Shown here: positions 54,223 to 64,000 of the stretch, piece by piece
How positions within the stretch are numbered: position 1 is the stretch's first letter
Layout: every line of letters begins with the position of its first letter
Assembly: GCA_025766275.1 (NCBI GenBank)
Contig: JAFKAC010000048.1
Coordinates: 124,001-188,000 of the forward strand
Direction: 5' to 3'
Source: Lactarius indigo
Taxonomy: Eukaryota; Basidiomycota; Agaricomycetes; Russulales; Russulaceae
DNA length: 64,000 bases
Notes under the pieces: model-generated
Seen by the model: only the letters and a program-made list of their open reading frames with translations
The model's database searches: none
What the model was told of the DNA's origin: nothing
Translations under genes and position numbers: made by a program

Positions 54223-56897
54223 TGGTAAGTTTCCCTTATGATAAGGGGGGTTGAGGTCACTTATCTTGTGGAACAGAGGCACCAAACGAATGGGTTTGCA
54301 AATACGTGAGCCTCCTCTCGTCATAGTGGGATAATTCTGATAACAAGACGTGGTAGCATCCCGGATTGAGATTTGTGTTTCGTAGTTTCCATTGGAGGAG
54401 CATCAGAATCGTGATTTAACTTGATAAGAATGTTAATAAATTCTGTTCCTCGGTTCTGTGTTCTTGTCTTTCGATGTCAGAACAATTCGACTATTCCTCG
54501 ATGCTGGCCGTATTATTGATGAGAGAGAATTGATCTCGTGGTCGTACAGTGGAACAGCTAGTGACACAATAATGAGCCAAGCTAGAGGGGCACACGGTGA
54601 TAGAATCTAGTACTTGTCAGTATACCATGGTCATATCGTATCATCTTGTATCTCTGTTGTGGCCCGAGTGTAACACCATACAAGTTGAAACCTCTATCCA
54701 CATTTTTGCCCTTGCGTGCCGGCTGATATGCCACCCAAGGTGTCGGGGGAGCTAGTACTGTACTGCACTGTACTGCACTATAGCATCCTGTACGGATATA
54801 TTATCCATACTACCCGTACACTCTAAGCAGCATGGTATTATCGTAGACAAGCCGCCTCCTTTGGGTTATCGAGTCGTAACGCGCCCTGTCTTGGATACAG
54901 TACGGGTAAATTCACGAGGGGGAGATGCGATGCCTCGTTCTCCGAGTCGGCCACATCGACGATGGGAGGCTACTATGATTTCATGAGAAACCTGACGAGT
55001 ATGTGAGATCTGACGCACCACCGATGATGGAGGACATGAAGTAGCCCATACGCGGCGCCGCGACGCGCCCATAAGGAAGCATGTTCGGAACGCAGCCACA
55101 TACCCGAATTCATTTGGATTAGTAGACGTGCCAGTTGGACCCCGAGCTGCACATCAGGGCACCTCCAACGTGGGCGTCGCCACACTTTCCTCACATCGCA
55201 GCCACGGTGCGACCTCAATACTCCAACCAGCCGCTGCTGGGGCCACGAGGCATAGGCGCACGCGCAGTAAGTTAACAGGGGGCAGGCAGGTGTGTCATAT
55301 GGGCACCTTTTGCTCAGTGCCTCAATGTAGGGATATCAGCATGACAGGACGAGCGCACACGAATAGACTAACTAAGTCAGATCGAGAGCAGAGCCCGGTA
55401 GGGAACGCCTCGACGATTCGGAGGGTGTTGTGGAGAACGAGACGGCAATGTCGCGTCGGGAGAGAATGGAAGGAAGGAGAATAGTAGCGTTTCGCTAGAT
55501 CACCTAACCAGGTACTAGAGGTATCGGTGGTGCCAGTGACGCAGACTGCTTCGCCTTCGAAGGCGGGAAATAGTCGCTGCCGCTGAGTTCGTTCGAATCT
55601 CGGAGGGGTCAGGAGCAACAAGCGGCATGCAACATCGAGCTCCTCAGGGAGCTCCTACAGCATGAGGGGAAGCGAGCGTGTGGGATGCCTGGGTTATTGA
55701 GTGTCCGATACGGCTCAGCAATTACATATGCCGTGTAGGGTACACCCCTAGAGGCTCACGAGTCGGGTAGGGCGTGACATTTCGCAAGACATTGAAGACA
55801 CTTGAGAACGTATCGAATCATGCCAAAAATAATAGCACCACCCGCATCACGGTAATCGACTTCGGAAAGGGCTTTAGCTGACATTCGCAGTGCCCAGAAG
55901 AACTGAAACCGAGCCCGCTTCAAAGATAGCAATAAGACATAATGAAATGATTCATCGCAGCAGTAGAGGCAGGCCAGAGAAGGAACAAGACGGCGATGGT
56001 CATGACCTCGCCGATGTACTACAAGATGTACCCAAAGATTGTATTATTACAGTACTTCACGAGTCGTAGATTTCCCGTCTCCTACAATTTGGTATCGCGT
56101 CAACTTAAACCTTGCCCTTAGGAGATCCTTAGGGGGTCAGATGCTTTGTGCGAAGGAGAATGAAAGAAGACATCTCGAGGTCGTGGGAAAGGAAAATCAC
56201 AAGTTGAGAAAATGACGAGGGCCATCCCAAACGTTTGCTTTAGTCATGCCCGGGACTGGTGATCGCCTTGGTGGACGTACAATTCTAATTATTCCTCAGG
56301 ACTGGTTGAGACAAAGCGTCAGCAGTTGAGTTGACAAGTTGATACAGAACATGGCGAGCTCACAGCCGCCATCAGGGAGGGCACGAGTATCAGATCTGGT
56401 GTCATCGACGTCGACGACCTTGCCGTCTTAGACACGTGTGTAGTAAATATTGGATACTTCCAGAACCTAGTTACGATCATTATAAACCATCGTCGTGAAG
56501 TTCGCGAGCGTGAGTTTGCCCATCCTGTTGACACACTTATGCACGTTCATAGACATTCACGCAATACTCAGGTCTTATGATGGGAAAATCTTTTGTGGAT
56601 GAGGATGACAAGATCGTGCCCAAAAGAGAATGATACACCGAAAGACAAAGTTCCGTCAACCGAGTACTGGTGAGGGAATTTATTAACATTCTTATCAGGC
56701 TAAATCACGATTCTGATGCTCCTCCGCTGGAAACTACGAAACACAAATCTCAATCCGGGATGCTACCACGTCTTGTTATCAGAACTATCCCACACATGAC
56801 GAGAGGAGGCTCACGTATTCGTAAACCCGTTCGTTTGGTGCCTCTGTTCCACAAGATAAGTGACCTCAACCCGCCTTATCATAAGGGGGAATTACCG
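54223..56897. other. Spacer between peptide genes 3 and 4; no gene recognised
   Basis: The first and last 200 bp are inverted copies of each other (3' flanks of genes 3 and 4). A GTACTGCACT microsatellite lies at about 54765-54790. The frame at 55128-55484 (Arg/Thr-rich) and its antisense 55322-55621 are unrecognised and look non-coding. Confidence 0.4.
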
Positions 56898-57127
56898 TTA
56901 CGAAGTTCCAGATACCTCGGAAATGAGGTCATCCGAACCCACCATACCATTGAGCAAATGAACTACGTCAAATCAATCAGCCTCCAAAAAAAACGTGAGC
57001 AGTGGCTCAAGCAGAACGAACCGACAGCACCATTAACACCTTCCAAAAGAGGTTGCAGTGGCTGGGCCACCGGAACAGCGAGAGCGAATGCAGCAAGAGA
57101 AAGTGCAAAGATGGTTCTCATCAACAT
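56898..57127 (-). CDS. Secreted micro-peptide 4 (56 aa, two exons)
   Basis: Exon 1 57022-57127, intron 56963-57021 (GTTCGT...GTAG), exon 2 56898-56962: 171 nt, phase-1 intron. The signal peptide begins MLMRTIFALSLAAFALAVP. The mature part reads VAQPLQPLLEGVNGAV, then VHLLNGMVGSDDLISEV: Cys-free with an aliphatic/acidic pattern like genes 2 and 3 but little identity. Opposite orientation to the other three. Frame and splice sites are intact, so the inverted copy did not kill it. Confidence 0.7.
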
Positions 57128-57216
57128 CGTTCTGTTCGAGATTGGATAGATTGGTATTAAAGAAGTGAGAGTCGAAGTTGGGGAGGATGAGGTCGATATT
57201 GCGAAGATAGGTGGCT

Positions 57217-57224
57217 TATTTATA
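57217..57224 (-). promoter_or_regulatory. TATA box of secreted-peptide gene 4
   Basis: TATAAATA on the minus strand, 97 bp before the ATG, in the same conserved promoter as genes 2 and 3. The MITE starts 33 bp upstream. Confidence 0.8.
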
Positions 57225-57256
57225 CCCAACGTCGCACGAATATTCCCTGTCGGGCG

Positions 57257-57615
57257 CAGTGTTGTGCCAGTCGGGGACTAAGTCGGGATTAGGCGGTCGC
57301 CAAGTCGGATCAGTCGGGTCTGCGACTGAACGCGACTAAACTCGACTAAACTCAAGGAACATTAGAATTATCTCAGCAAGATGGAGGGCGTCTATCTAAA
57401 CATAGTTCCGTTTTCTCACGACGTCCAAATACGGTATTATGTTCTCATCATGCTTATGTTTCAATGCACGTGCATCATTGAACTACACCACTGTACACGT
57501 GATATTAGTCGTCGACTAAAAAACCCCATATAGCAACAGTCGCCGGCTTAGTCGTAACAGTCGGGTAAAGTCGTGACCCGACTATCGACTACTGTCATCG
57601 ACTGGCACAACACTG
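57257..57615. mobile_element. hAT-like MITE, 359 bp
   Basis: Perfect 17-bp inverted ends CAGTGTTGTGCCAGTCG (57257-57273) and its reverse complement (57599-57615). The interior near both ends is packed with AGTCGGG / CGACTAA motifs. CAGTGTTG ends fit hAT elements. The expected 8-bp target duplication is not visible (GTCGGGCG left, GCGGTTTC right), which suggests a rearrangement at the element. Confidence 0.75.
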
Positions 57616-58063
57616 GCGGTTTCCACCGTCTCTCCAGTTCTGGAAGATGTGGTCACCTATTTCAATGTCCAACTCGTCTGTATCAAACAGTTAGCTGGGA
57701 AGCCTATCGATGAAGTACTCAAGAACGGGGACGGTGTTCTCACTGTGGGTGATGTGTGGGACCTCGTTCGCAATATCATGGAAGTAGTATTTGGGGCTTT
57801 GGCTCCTGTTATTGGCCACGTCCAGGACACTGAGCTCCTGACAACTTTGAACATCATTGTGTAAGTGTTTCGGGCCTAGTTTTCTGGTGTATTGGAACTT
57901 GAACACCTTGTTTATTAGAGACCTTACGTTCACATATGTTAAAGCTGTTATCAGGATTACTGGGGGATTCGGAGGTCTGCTCGTCGAAGACCTTCGCACC
58001 TTTGTTAGAACTGCTGCAGTTTCTGTGGTGTTGCCGGTCCTCCACATCCTTTCTCCTTTCTAG
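57616..58063 (+). pseudogene. 5'-truncated two-exon gene of unknown function
   Basis: An open frame from the MITE edge: AVSTVSPVLEDVVTYFNVQ, KPIDEVLKNGDGVLTVGDVW, then intron 57861-57918 (GTAAGT...TTAG, phase 2) and exon 57919-58063 ending VLPVLHILSPF. About 148 residues remain, aliphatic, with no cysteine pattern or known domain. No in-frame ATG exists between the MITE and residue 40 or so, so the 5' exon is probably lost. Its loose Val/Leu/Asp/Gly character recalls the micro-peptides, but I cannot show homology. Confidence 0.45.
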
Positions 58064-59758
58064 AGATAGCATGAAATGGTTTTAGATCAGATTTGATTAA
58101 TTTTTACGAAAAAAGGGTAGATGATTCACTCACTCAACAAACCAACGAAGAAACGGTGGAAGAAATACGTCATAAAACTATCAGTTACCAAGAAAACGTA
58201 GCGCAGAAGGTGACATAGCGGAAAGTGTCGAAGCCTTCGGCTGTATGAGCAAGCACCCAAAGTCGCACGAAGACATAACTTGCAGAAGAATTACATGCTG
58301 GGAAGAAGATAGGCGCAAGATGGATAATAACAAAGCGCCACGATGTGTCAGCAAACCATGGAATGACGGAAAGGCCACTTATAGGCCTGTGTGTTTGAGC
58401 ATTTATATATTGTATCAAGTATTGTATAGATTGCAAAACACTTGGCAAAACATGGGCAGTACTCGACAAGTATAGTTTACGAGTCATCATGCATCATAGA
58501 TAATGTTGGGATACGGCCCGGAATGGACACAGTCCGGCAGACCGACATATTATATAATCGCAATATTAGCGTAGTTAAGCGGTTATCTATGAATAATATT
58601 GTGTAGAGAGGAGCATACGCATCTTCGTCAGTACACGCGTTGTCCACCTATCCAGCTGCCAGCCTCCGTAAATCTCTATAGATAATGTGTCTATCCTCAC
58701 TGCTCATTAAAAACCTGCCTAATACCTTCCAATGAGGCGATGCGAGTGACAGCGCTTCCGACAGCTTCTTGGGATGCTTCAAAGTTTACTGTGGATTCCC
58801 ATTGGCCGGGGAAACGGTCTGTAGGTCCCGGAATTTTTGAGGCAACACCGGTCAGCTTGGCGGTGCAAGCTGAAACCAAGTTATCAACTTGTATCATGAT
58901 CGGGACCGCATTGAACTGCGGCAACTGTACCGCCACTTGGGTCTAAACGCGGCCATCAGTATGGCTGACCAAGTGGCTGACTGTACATGTACCGGTCAAG
59001 GTACCAGCTCTGTCGTCTCTCATACTGGGTACTGTAGCTCCCGTACCTATGCAAAATTTTCAATAAACATTTTCTCTGGCTTCAACACATCGCAGGTACC
59101 TAAAAGTTTACATGGTGATAGACCAATATATATGCAATGAAATTATGTTTTTTATGTTTTTGTTTCTGAATTGAATGGAGGTGCAGCAGCTTGTGCAGCA
59201 GACCTCCAAGTTTACCCGCACCTCTGCAAATATTTGTAACGCAACACCCGTGGCAGCATCCAGCAAGCACAGGGCATCGGCATTTCGCGCATTTTCGGTC
59301 CCATATGGCTGACAAGCTAGTGGCGTTTCAAATGGGAGTTTGAATCTCGTCACACCCTCAGGAGCCCTCAACGAAAGATCCCATTCCACAACCCAATCGC
59401 AAGGGTCCCATGACTCCAAACTAGCCATGGGTGGTCTTTGCTGTGAATTATAACACCCCAACAATTCTGAATTCTGTGAGACAAACAAGATCTGTGGGAT
59501 CTCGGGATACAGATGCATGCAAATCACCACCACTCCATTTTTTTGGCCGAGCCACGGACATTGATCCTCATTTTTTTTGTATGATCCTATAATTACACAC
59601 CCTAGTATACATACAGTAATTTTTTTGAGTGGAAAGGATATCAGGAAGGTGGTGATCGAGAGTCGTATTAAAATATTTGCACGCAACAGGGAATTTGCAT
59701 AGGTACGGGAACTATAGTATCTAAGTCACGGTCATCCCACTATCGTGGTGTTCTTATA
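58064..59758. other. No confident gene
   Basis: Two stretches deserve note. A minus frame at 58697-58936 could be an exon after a TTTAG acceptor (QLPQFNAVPIMIQVDNLV...), and a plus frame at 58740-58946 overlaps it; neither is recognisable. A minus frame at 59108-59686 contains ESWDPCDWVVEWDLSL but also low-complexity ends. Confidence 0.3.
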
Positions 59759-61494
59759 ATGAACACACCACCACCGCTCATCAGGACATGGGTTCCCCAA
59801 TTCGAATCGACTCTTTCGACCAATACTTTAACATCAACGAGTAACTATTCTTCCACTGTCATTTTTGTTCCCTGTTATTTACTACTTCTCTCGTTCAGGC
59901 CATGGCAGTTCACTAGTATCAATTTCTCTGTACAAGCCCATTTCAATGTCTCACATTTACGACTAGTTCTCCGGTCCCAGAACATGGGCATGCTCCTCCG
60001 AGAGAAGTCCTGGCGGCCCATCATCACCCTCAAGGTCGACGGCCAGCATAAGCACGAAGTCACGCTCCGTGTCGACGGCCAGAACCCGAATCAGAGAGAC
60101 ATCATACTTCTGTATGTTTTACCCTCGTGCTCCTGGTTGGTGATTTGACATCCTGCAGTCATCGCGTACACCGCCAAACGCAAATCAAGCTAAACGTTTG
60201 GCACAAGTCCCAGAGTAAAACGAAAAGTCGGAGACGTCGGCACCTCGTAGCGTCCGCCTCGATGGCCATCGGCGATGCGGTAAAAAGGCAGGGTACAGAA
60301 CCATGTGCGCTGCCCTCGCTTACTCTGCACGCGTGATGCTTATCAGGTCTTCAGTCCTGGAGCTCCACCTATCCAGCGTCCCCAGCATCCCCGTAAGACG
60401 AAGATCTACAGCACAAGAGAGCCAGCCCTGCGCCTCTCTCTTCGTTTGCTTGCGACCGCCACAGTCGGCCATCGCATTCTCGGACCGACTCTTGTTAGCC
60501 GGCTCAGGTGAGTGTAGTCCATGTCTTCCGCAACCAAGTCTCACTGTCACATCACCAGAGGACCCTTCTGATACTTTGGTTACTCTCGTATCATACGTAT
60601 CCAGTACATTTGACACATTAACGTATTACCGGGAGTTACGCGAAGCACAAGTCACACAGCTCGACTCTGACTTTGACCGGATCCGTGCCAAGCTGGTACA
60701 CGAGTGGTATTATATATGCGCATCAGTAAGCACCACCTTTTTCATGAGTTGCAGGAGCTTATTCACCATCCTAGTTACTTTCCGTCGCTGCGCAAGTTTT
60801 TTTTTCCAAGTAGTGTTTTCTACAGCGTGGGCTGACCTTACAGTACTACTACACAGCGTCGACACAACTGTGCTCGGCTTCTCGTCCGGCGACCTCTCCA
60901 AAGTTAACAGTGTCGCTAAACACGCGCTGGTCATCTCCGGCGTGACCTCCGTACTCGGGGTTTTCGTCGACGTCTGGTTAATATTCGCCTACTCTAGCGC
61001 CGACATGCACAACTTCCGAGTAAGCCTCCTCCCGTCCTGCACGCCCCGGGGCAAAGAAAACTCTGACCGCATGCACCTAGACCCTCGCAGTGGACCTCTA
61101 CGACTCGTACTTCTTCTTCTCGCTCTCCTCGCGTCTTCCCCTCGTTGCTCTCTTCGTCGCCGTCCTTGCCCTCGTCGTCTTCCTTGGCGCCATCGCGTGG
61201 TCCGTATGGCCCGCCGCCGTGCCCGTCATGTGCGTGCTCGCGGGCCTCCTCGTCGGCCTCCAGTTCATCGTGTACGGCTCCCATCGCCTTGCCCTTGGTC
61301 TCGCGTGGATGGTGCGTGGTGCGTGGTTCGGCGTGCTCTATGTTTCGCGCCGCGTGTGCGAACTCTTTGTACGTGGCGCTGCTACTGCTGCGCAGGGAGA
61401 ACAGCAGATGGGCCCGCCCAGTGTGCCAGTGCAACAGGTCGTCGCGCCGCCTAGGTCCGCGCGTGTTCCTAGACTCTGGAAGAGCCTGGTATGA
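59759..61494 (+). CDS. C2-like domain plus multi-pass membrane protein
   Basis: Exons split by introns 60112-60158, 60305-60354, 60508-60558 and 61020-61080 give 1,527 nt (508 aa) in frame. The N-terminal C2-like block reads LRLVLRSQNMGML, REKSWRPIITLKVDG, HEVTLRVDGQNPN, IKLNVWHKSQSK, HLVASASMAIGDAVKRQ; then YYRELREAQVTQLDSDFDRI and several hydrophobic helices from about residue 270 (VISGVTSVLGVFVDVWLIF, DLYDSYFFFSLSSRLPLVAL, AAVPVMCVLAGLLVGLQFIV). This matches an uncharacterised Agaricomycete family. The true start may lie downstream of 59759, and a further small intron may hide in 60690-60830, where extra hydrophobic residues interrupt the family pattern. Probably a membrane protein with a lipid-binding C2-like head. 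Confidence 0.65.
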
Positions 61495-62729
61495 AAAGTC
61501 GGTAGTGTTGAGATTCAGCGCGTCTATGTACGACGTTCCCGCATTTCCGATACTTTTCCTCTGTCTGTCCGCCTACTTTAGTTTTCGTCTACACTAAAGT
61601 TTTCCTGTCATGTCCTGTCACTCCTTAGCGCGACGTTTGTACGTCCTCGAATTTTTAATCAGTAGTTAAATACCTTCGCTCGCTAGCACTGTCCACCTTA
61701 GTCATCGCCCGTACTTGATTCCTGAGACTTTCCATGTTATCCAGTTCGATCCACGTGTGTGCTCCGAACTCTATCCATAACCTACAGGTAGATGTGAATG
61801 CGCAGATAGACAGACATTTGGGTTCCTTATGTACAATGTGTATCCAGCTTACAGGGTTGGGTGTTGTACGATCACAAAAATATCCAGTTGGCCGGTCTGA
61901 GCCGGAGCGAGGAGCGAGCGAAGGCTTAGAGCATAACCGTGACTCCGCGACAGTCTTTGCGCGAAGAGGACAGGGCAGCACGTGCTCATTCTTTTCCTCC
62001 GTGCCGCCACCTGTCCACCCATACCCTCAGCCGGTTCAAAGAACCGTGTCTTTGTTATTTCGCCCACCCACCACGCCCTAATTTTCAAAATGCCAATGGG
62101 TCGATGAAACGGTGTTTTGTGTCCTTCGCTCGTCGGCGTGTCTCGGGTCGTTTCCGCCCGCCCGTCGCGACCTCGCCCCGGACACAAAACCCCAGTTTTT
62201 TTCGATCGAGAAGGACTTCGTGCTTCCGCCCGGTCTCTACCGGCCCGCATACGTATCTACTTGGTCACTCGTTTCCATGTACACCCCTTCCCCTCCCGCT
62301 GCTCCCTGAATACCCCCGCCGATTGATAATGGGATACGTGTTTTTTTTCACTCTCTTTTCCCCGTGTCTTTGCGCCGGTCCCCCTATCCACGCACCACGC
62401 TTCCTCAACCAGCGCCACATGGGCATGCTCCCGCAGAAAGTCAGGTAGGCGAGTCGCAAAGGTTGTTTAAGTACGTTTTTGGGGGGTTGCAGCCATTTCA
62501 GCAAAGCCCCTTCCGATTAGGGGTCGACTGCGTCGCCTCAAACCTTGCTTGATGAGAATTGAGCCTTTAATTGGAGGTGGAAACAGAGAGGGCGTATCGC
62601 CAAACGGCATAATATTCTCACTCCTTGAGTTGCGCGGGTAAATCTTGTTTTCTATCTGAGTTAGGGCCTAATCCGCACACCGTCGTTGATATCCCCTATT
62701 TTTCTTCCGAAGAGACCCGTAGATTCGGC
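61495..62729. other. No gene recognised
   Basis: The plus frame 61939-62448 is open but Arg/Pro/Ser-rich without a domain. CCGCCACCTGTCC-type CT-rich sequence suggests a promoter region, but nothing downstream is intact. Confidence 0.3.
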
Positions 62730-63230
62730 GTCGTACTATAGGAGGCCCGATATTGTTCGGGTGCCTGTCGGCCATGGCGCAACAATGAACCTGAACGCAG
62801 AGAACGGTTTCCCCAGAACGCCTCTACACGACGTGTCACGAGGTGAATACAAATCCCATGGCAGTGGCACCCGTATCGCGCAGATATATTACTAGAGCGC
62901 AGTGCAGATGTAAGTGCCTTAGACATAGATCGCGAGACCCCGCTCTATTGGGCGTCCTTTTCTGGGAGGCTTGAGATCGCGCGGTCGATAGCGAATATGG
63001 AGACTTACGACAGTAAGACCCCTTTGGGCGCAATATCACGGAGTAAATACGACCCTAAGCCATGGACGCAAATGCACCAGACAAGGACCAGGACACCCCT
63101 TTGCATTGTGCATACCGCTTTGGCCATGGGAAGCCCAGTTTTACACGGGAATTTGATCACGACGCTATAGCGACCGCAGAAAATGGCCCTATTGCACGTA
63201 ATATGAACGCACCTCTCGAGGCTCTTTCGT
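62730..63230 (+). pseudogene. Ankyrin-repeat gene relic
   Basis: Ankyrin fragments in shifting frames: TPLHDVSRGEYKSHGSGTRIAQ (split) then, after a 2-nt insertion near 62886 (ATATATTA for ATATTA), LLERSADVSALDIDRETPLYWASFSGRLEIAR, and after a further shift near 63060, DANAPDKDQDTPLHCAYRFGH. The repeats resemble the TPLHLVSRGRYKSQEDG-type ankyrins common in Agaricomycetes. No intact frame; no start found. Confidence 0.7.
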
Positions 63231-64000
63231 GACAAAACCTCCAGCGCACATGATGAACGCCGTAGTAAGCGACTCCTGTTTTCTGTAGCTGCCAAAAAGT
63301 TGATTGTACGAGCAAAAGGAAAGATTGTATTGATGCATGCTGACGTTTGTCAGTTTGCTTATTAATTCGAATTCCCATGATTCGTTGTGAAGAAACACAT
63401 GCATGGTGGATGTCCGCGGAAGAGACTATTACTCACTATGCATGTGTTTCTTCCTACCTACACGGAGCATCGAATGGGGAAGGAGTCCGAGAAAAACCCC
63501 CAGAGACCGCAAAACAGGAATAACCTCCACCGAGTTCTATCGAATCAGGTTGAGAATCATGAGAGCAAGGATAAGAGAGAAAACACAAGGAGAAACACCA
63601 AAGCCAGACTCAAGCAGACGGACCGAGAGACAGACACGGTTCCTGGGTGTCTGAGATATAATATAGAAGGCACAGAGTAACCCGTCAAAGTACCAGGAGA
63701 CACAGAGATATAACTTAGACCAAGACTTAGACCTCGGACGCATCGTAACCTTGTATCGTACACGTTCCACGTTCCAGTTACCAGACGAATGGTAACAGGT
63801 TTACGATCTACAGTTTTTGCGTATACCAGATTCCGATTATCTCGATCTGGAAGTATCATACTATATACGGATACTCTACCGGCGCCCGTCGCTCTATCGA
63901 GTATCCTACAGCCAGCGCCTCATAGAGCGAACGATCACCAGTCTATGTGTATAGCATGTATTGGCTGTGTCATCTCTCACATTGGCCATCATCCCACCAT
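63231..64000. other. No gene recognised
   Basis: Contains a purine-rich stretch (about 63470-63660). Open frames on both strands overlap each other (for example 63387-63680 and 63557-63859) and match nothing known. Confidence 0.3.

Larger units (their letters stand above)
52395..54440 (+). repeat. Duplicated block C (carries peptide gene 3)
   Basis: The counterpart of block B without the pogo-like MITE. The 3' 600 bp (about 53838-54440) also match, inverted, 56680-57256. Confidence 0.7.
56680..57256 (-). repeat. Inverted partial copy of block C (carries peptide gene 4)
   Basis: The reverse complement aligns closely to 53880-54440. Homology stops exactly at the hAT-like MITE boundary (57256/57257). 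Confidence 0.8.

Noticed and set aside
55128..55621. Paired sense and antisense ORFs in the spacer between peptide genes 3 and 4
   Set aside because: Arg/Thr-rich and overlapping on both strands, no domain, no splice support.

Overview
The window is fungal nuclear DNA, most likely from a mushroom-forming basidiomycete (Agaricomycetes). The genes are cut by many 43-70 nt introns with fungal branch sites. There is a Plavaka-type DNA transposon, a DUF6698-like gene, a roughly 3,100-aa DUF3638/DUF6606 protein and a C2-plus-membrane-helix protein, all families I know from Agaricomycete genomes. The species cannot be named from the sequence.

Layout. (1) 1-20.5 kb: a tandem duplication of a giant minus-strand DUF6606/DUF3638/DUF3645 gene. 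Copy A enters at the left edge (5' end at 431). Copy B runs from 18613 to 2634 and is split by an intact, full-length Tad1/I-like LINE (4048-10479) with a poly(A) tail and a 14-bp target-site duplication. Removing the LINE and six introns leaves 3,097 uninterrupted codons. (2) 20,895-36,390: a 15.5-kb Plavaka transposon with a 17-bp terminal inverted repeat and an 8-bp target duplication. It carries a multi-intron transposase that looks intact where checked, a DUF6698-like gene, one or two small ORFs, TTATAA-rich ends and a minisatellite. A complete Ty1/copia element (27,577-33,146) is nested inside one transposase intron. (3) 37.3-45.9 kb: ordinary genes: a Ypd1/HPt-like protein without its phospho-histidine, mitochondrial NADH-cytochrome b5 reductase, enolase (with an apparent GA-AG intron) and the ribosome-biogenesis GTPase NOG2. 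(4) 46-58 kb: diverged duplicated blocks carrying four tiny two-exon genes for secreted peptides of 48-56 aa. Three share near-identical promoters, signal peptides and intron position while exon 2 has diverged strongly. A pogo-like MITE, a hAT-like MITE and a minute poly(A) insertion lie among them. (5) 58-64 kb: a C2-like/multi-pass membrane protein gene and a frameshifted ankyrin-repeat relic.

The common theme is recent transposition (LTRs about 99% identical, ORFs intact) and local duplication around a few conserved housekeeping genes. The best candidate for something undescribed is the secreted micro-peptide family at 47.2-57.1 kb. Next are the accessory genes carried inside the Plavaka element and the histidine-less HPt protein.
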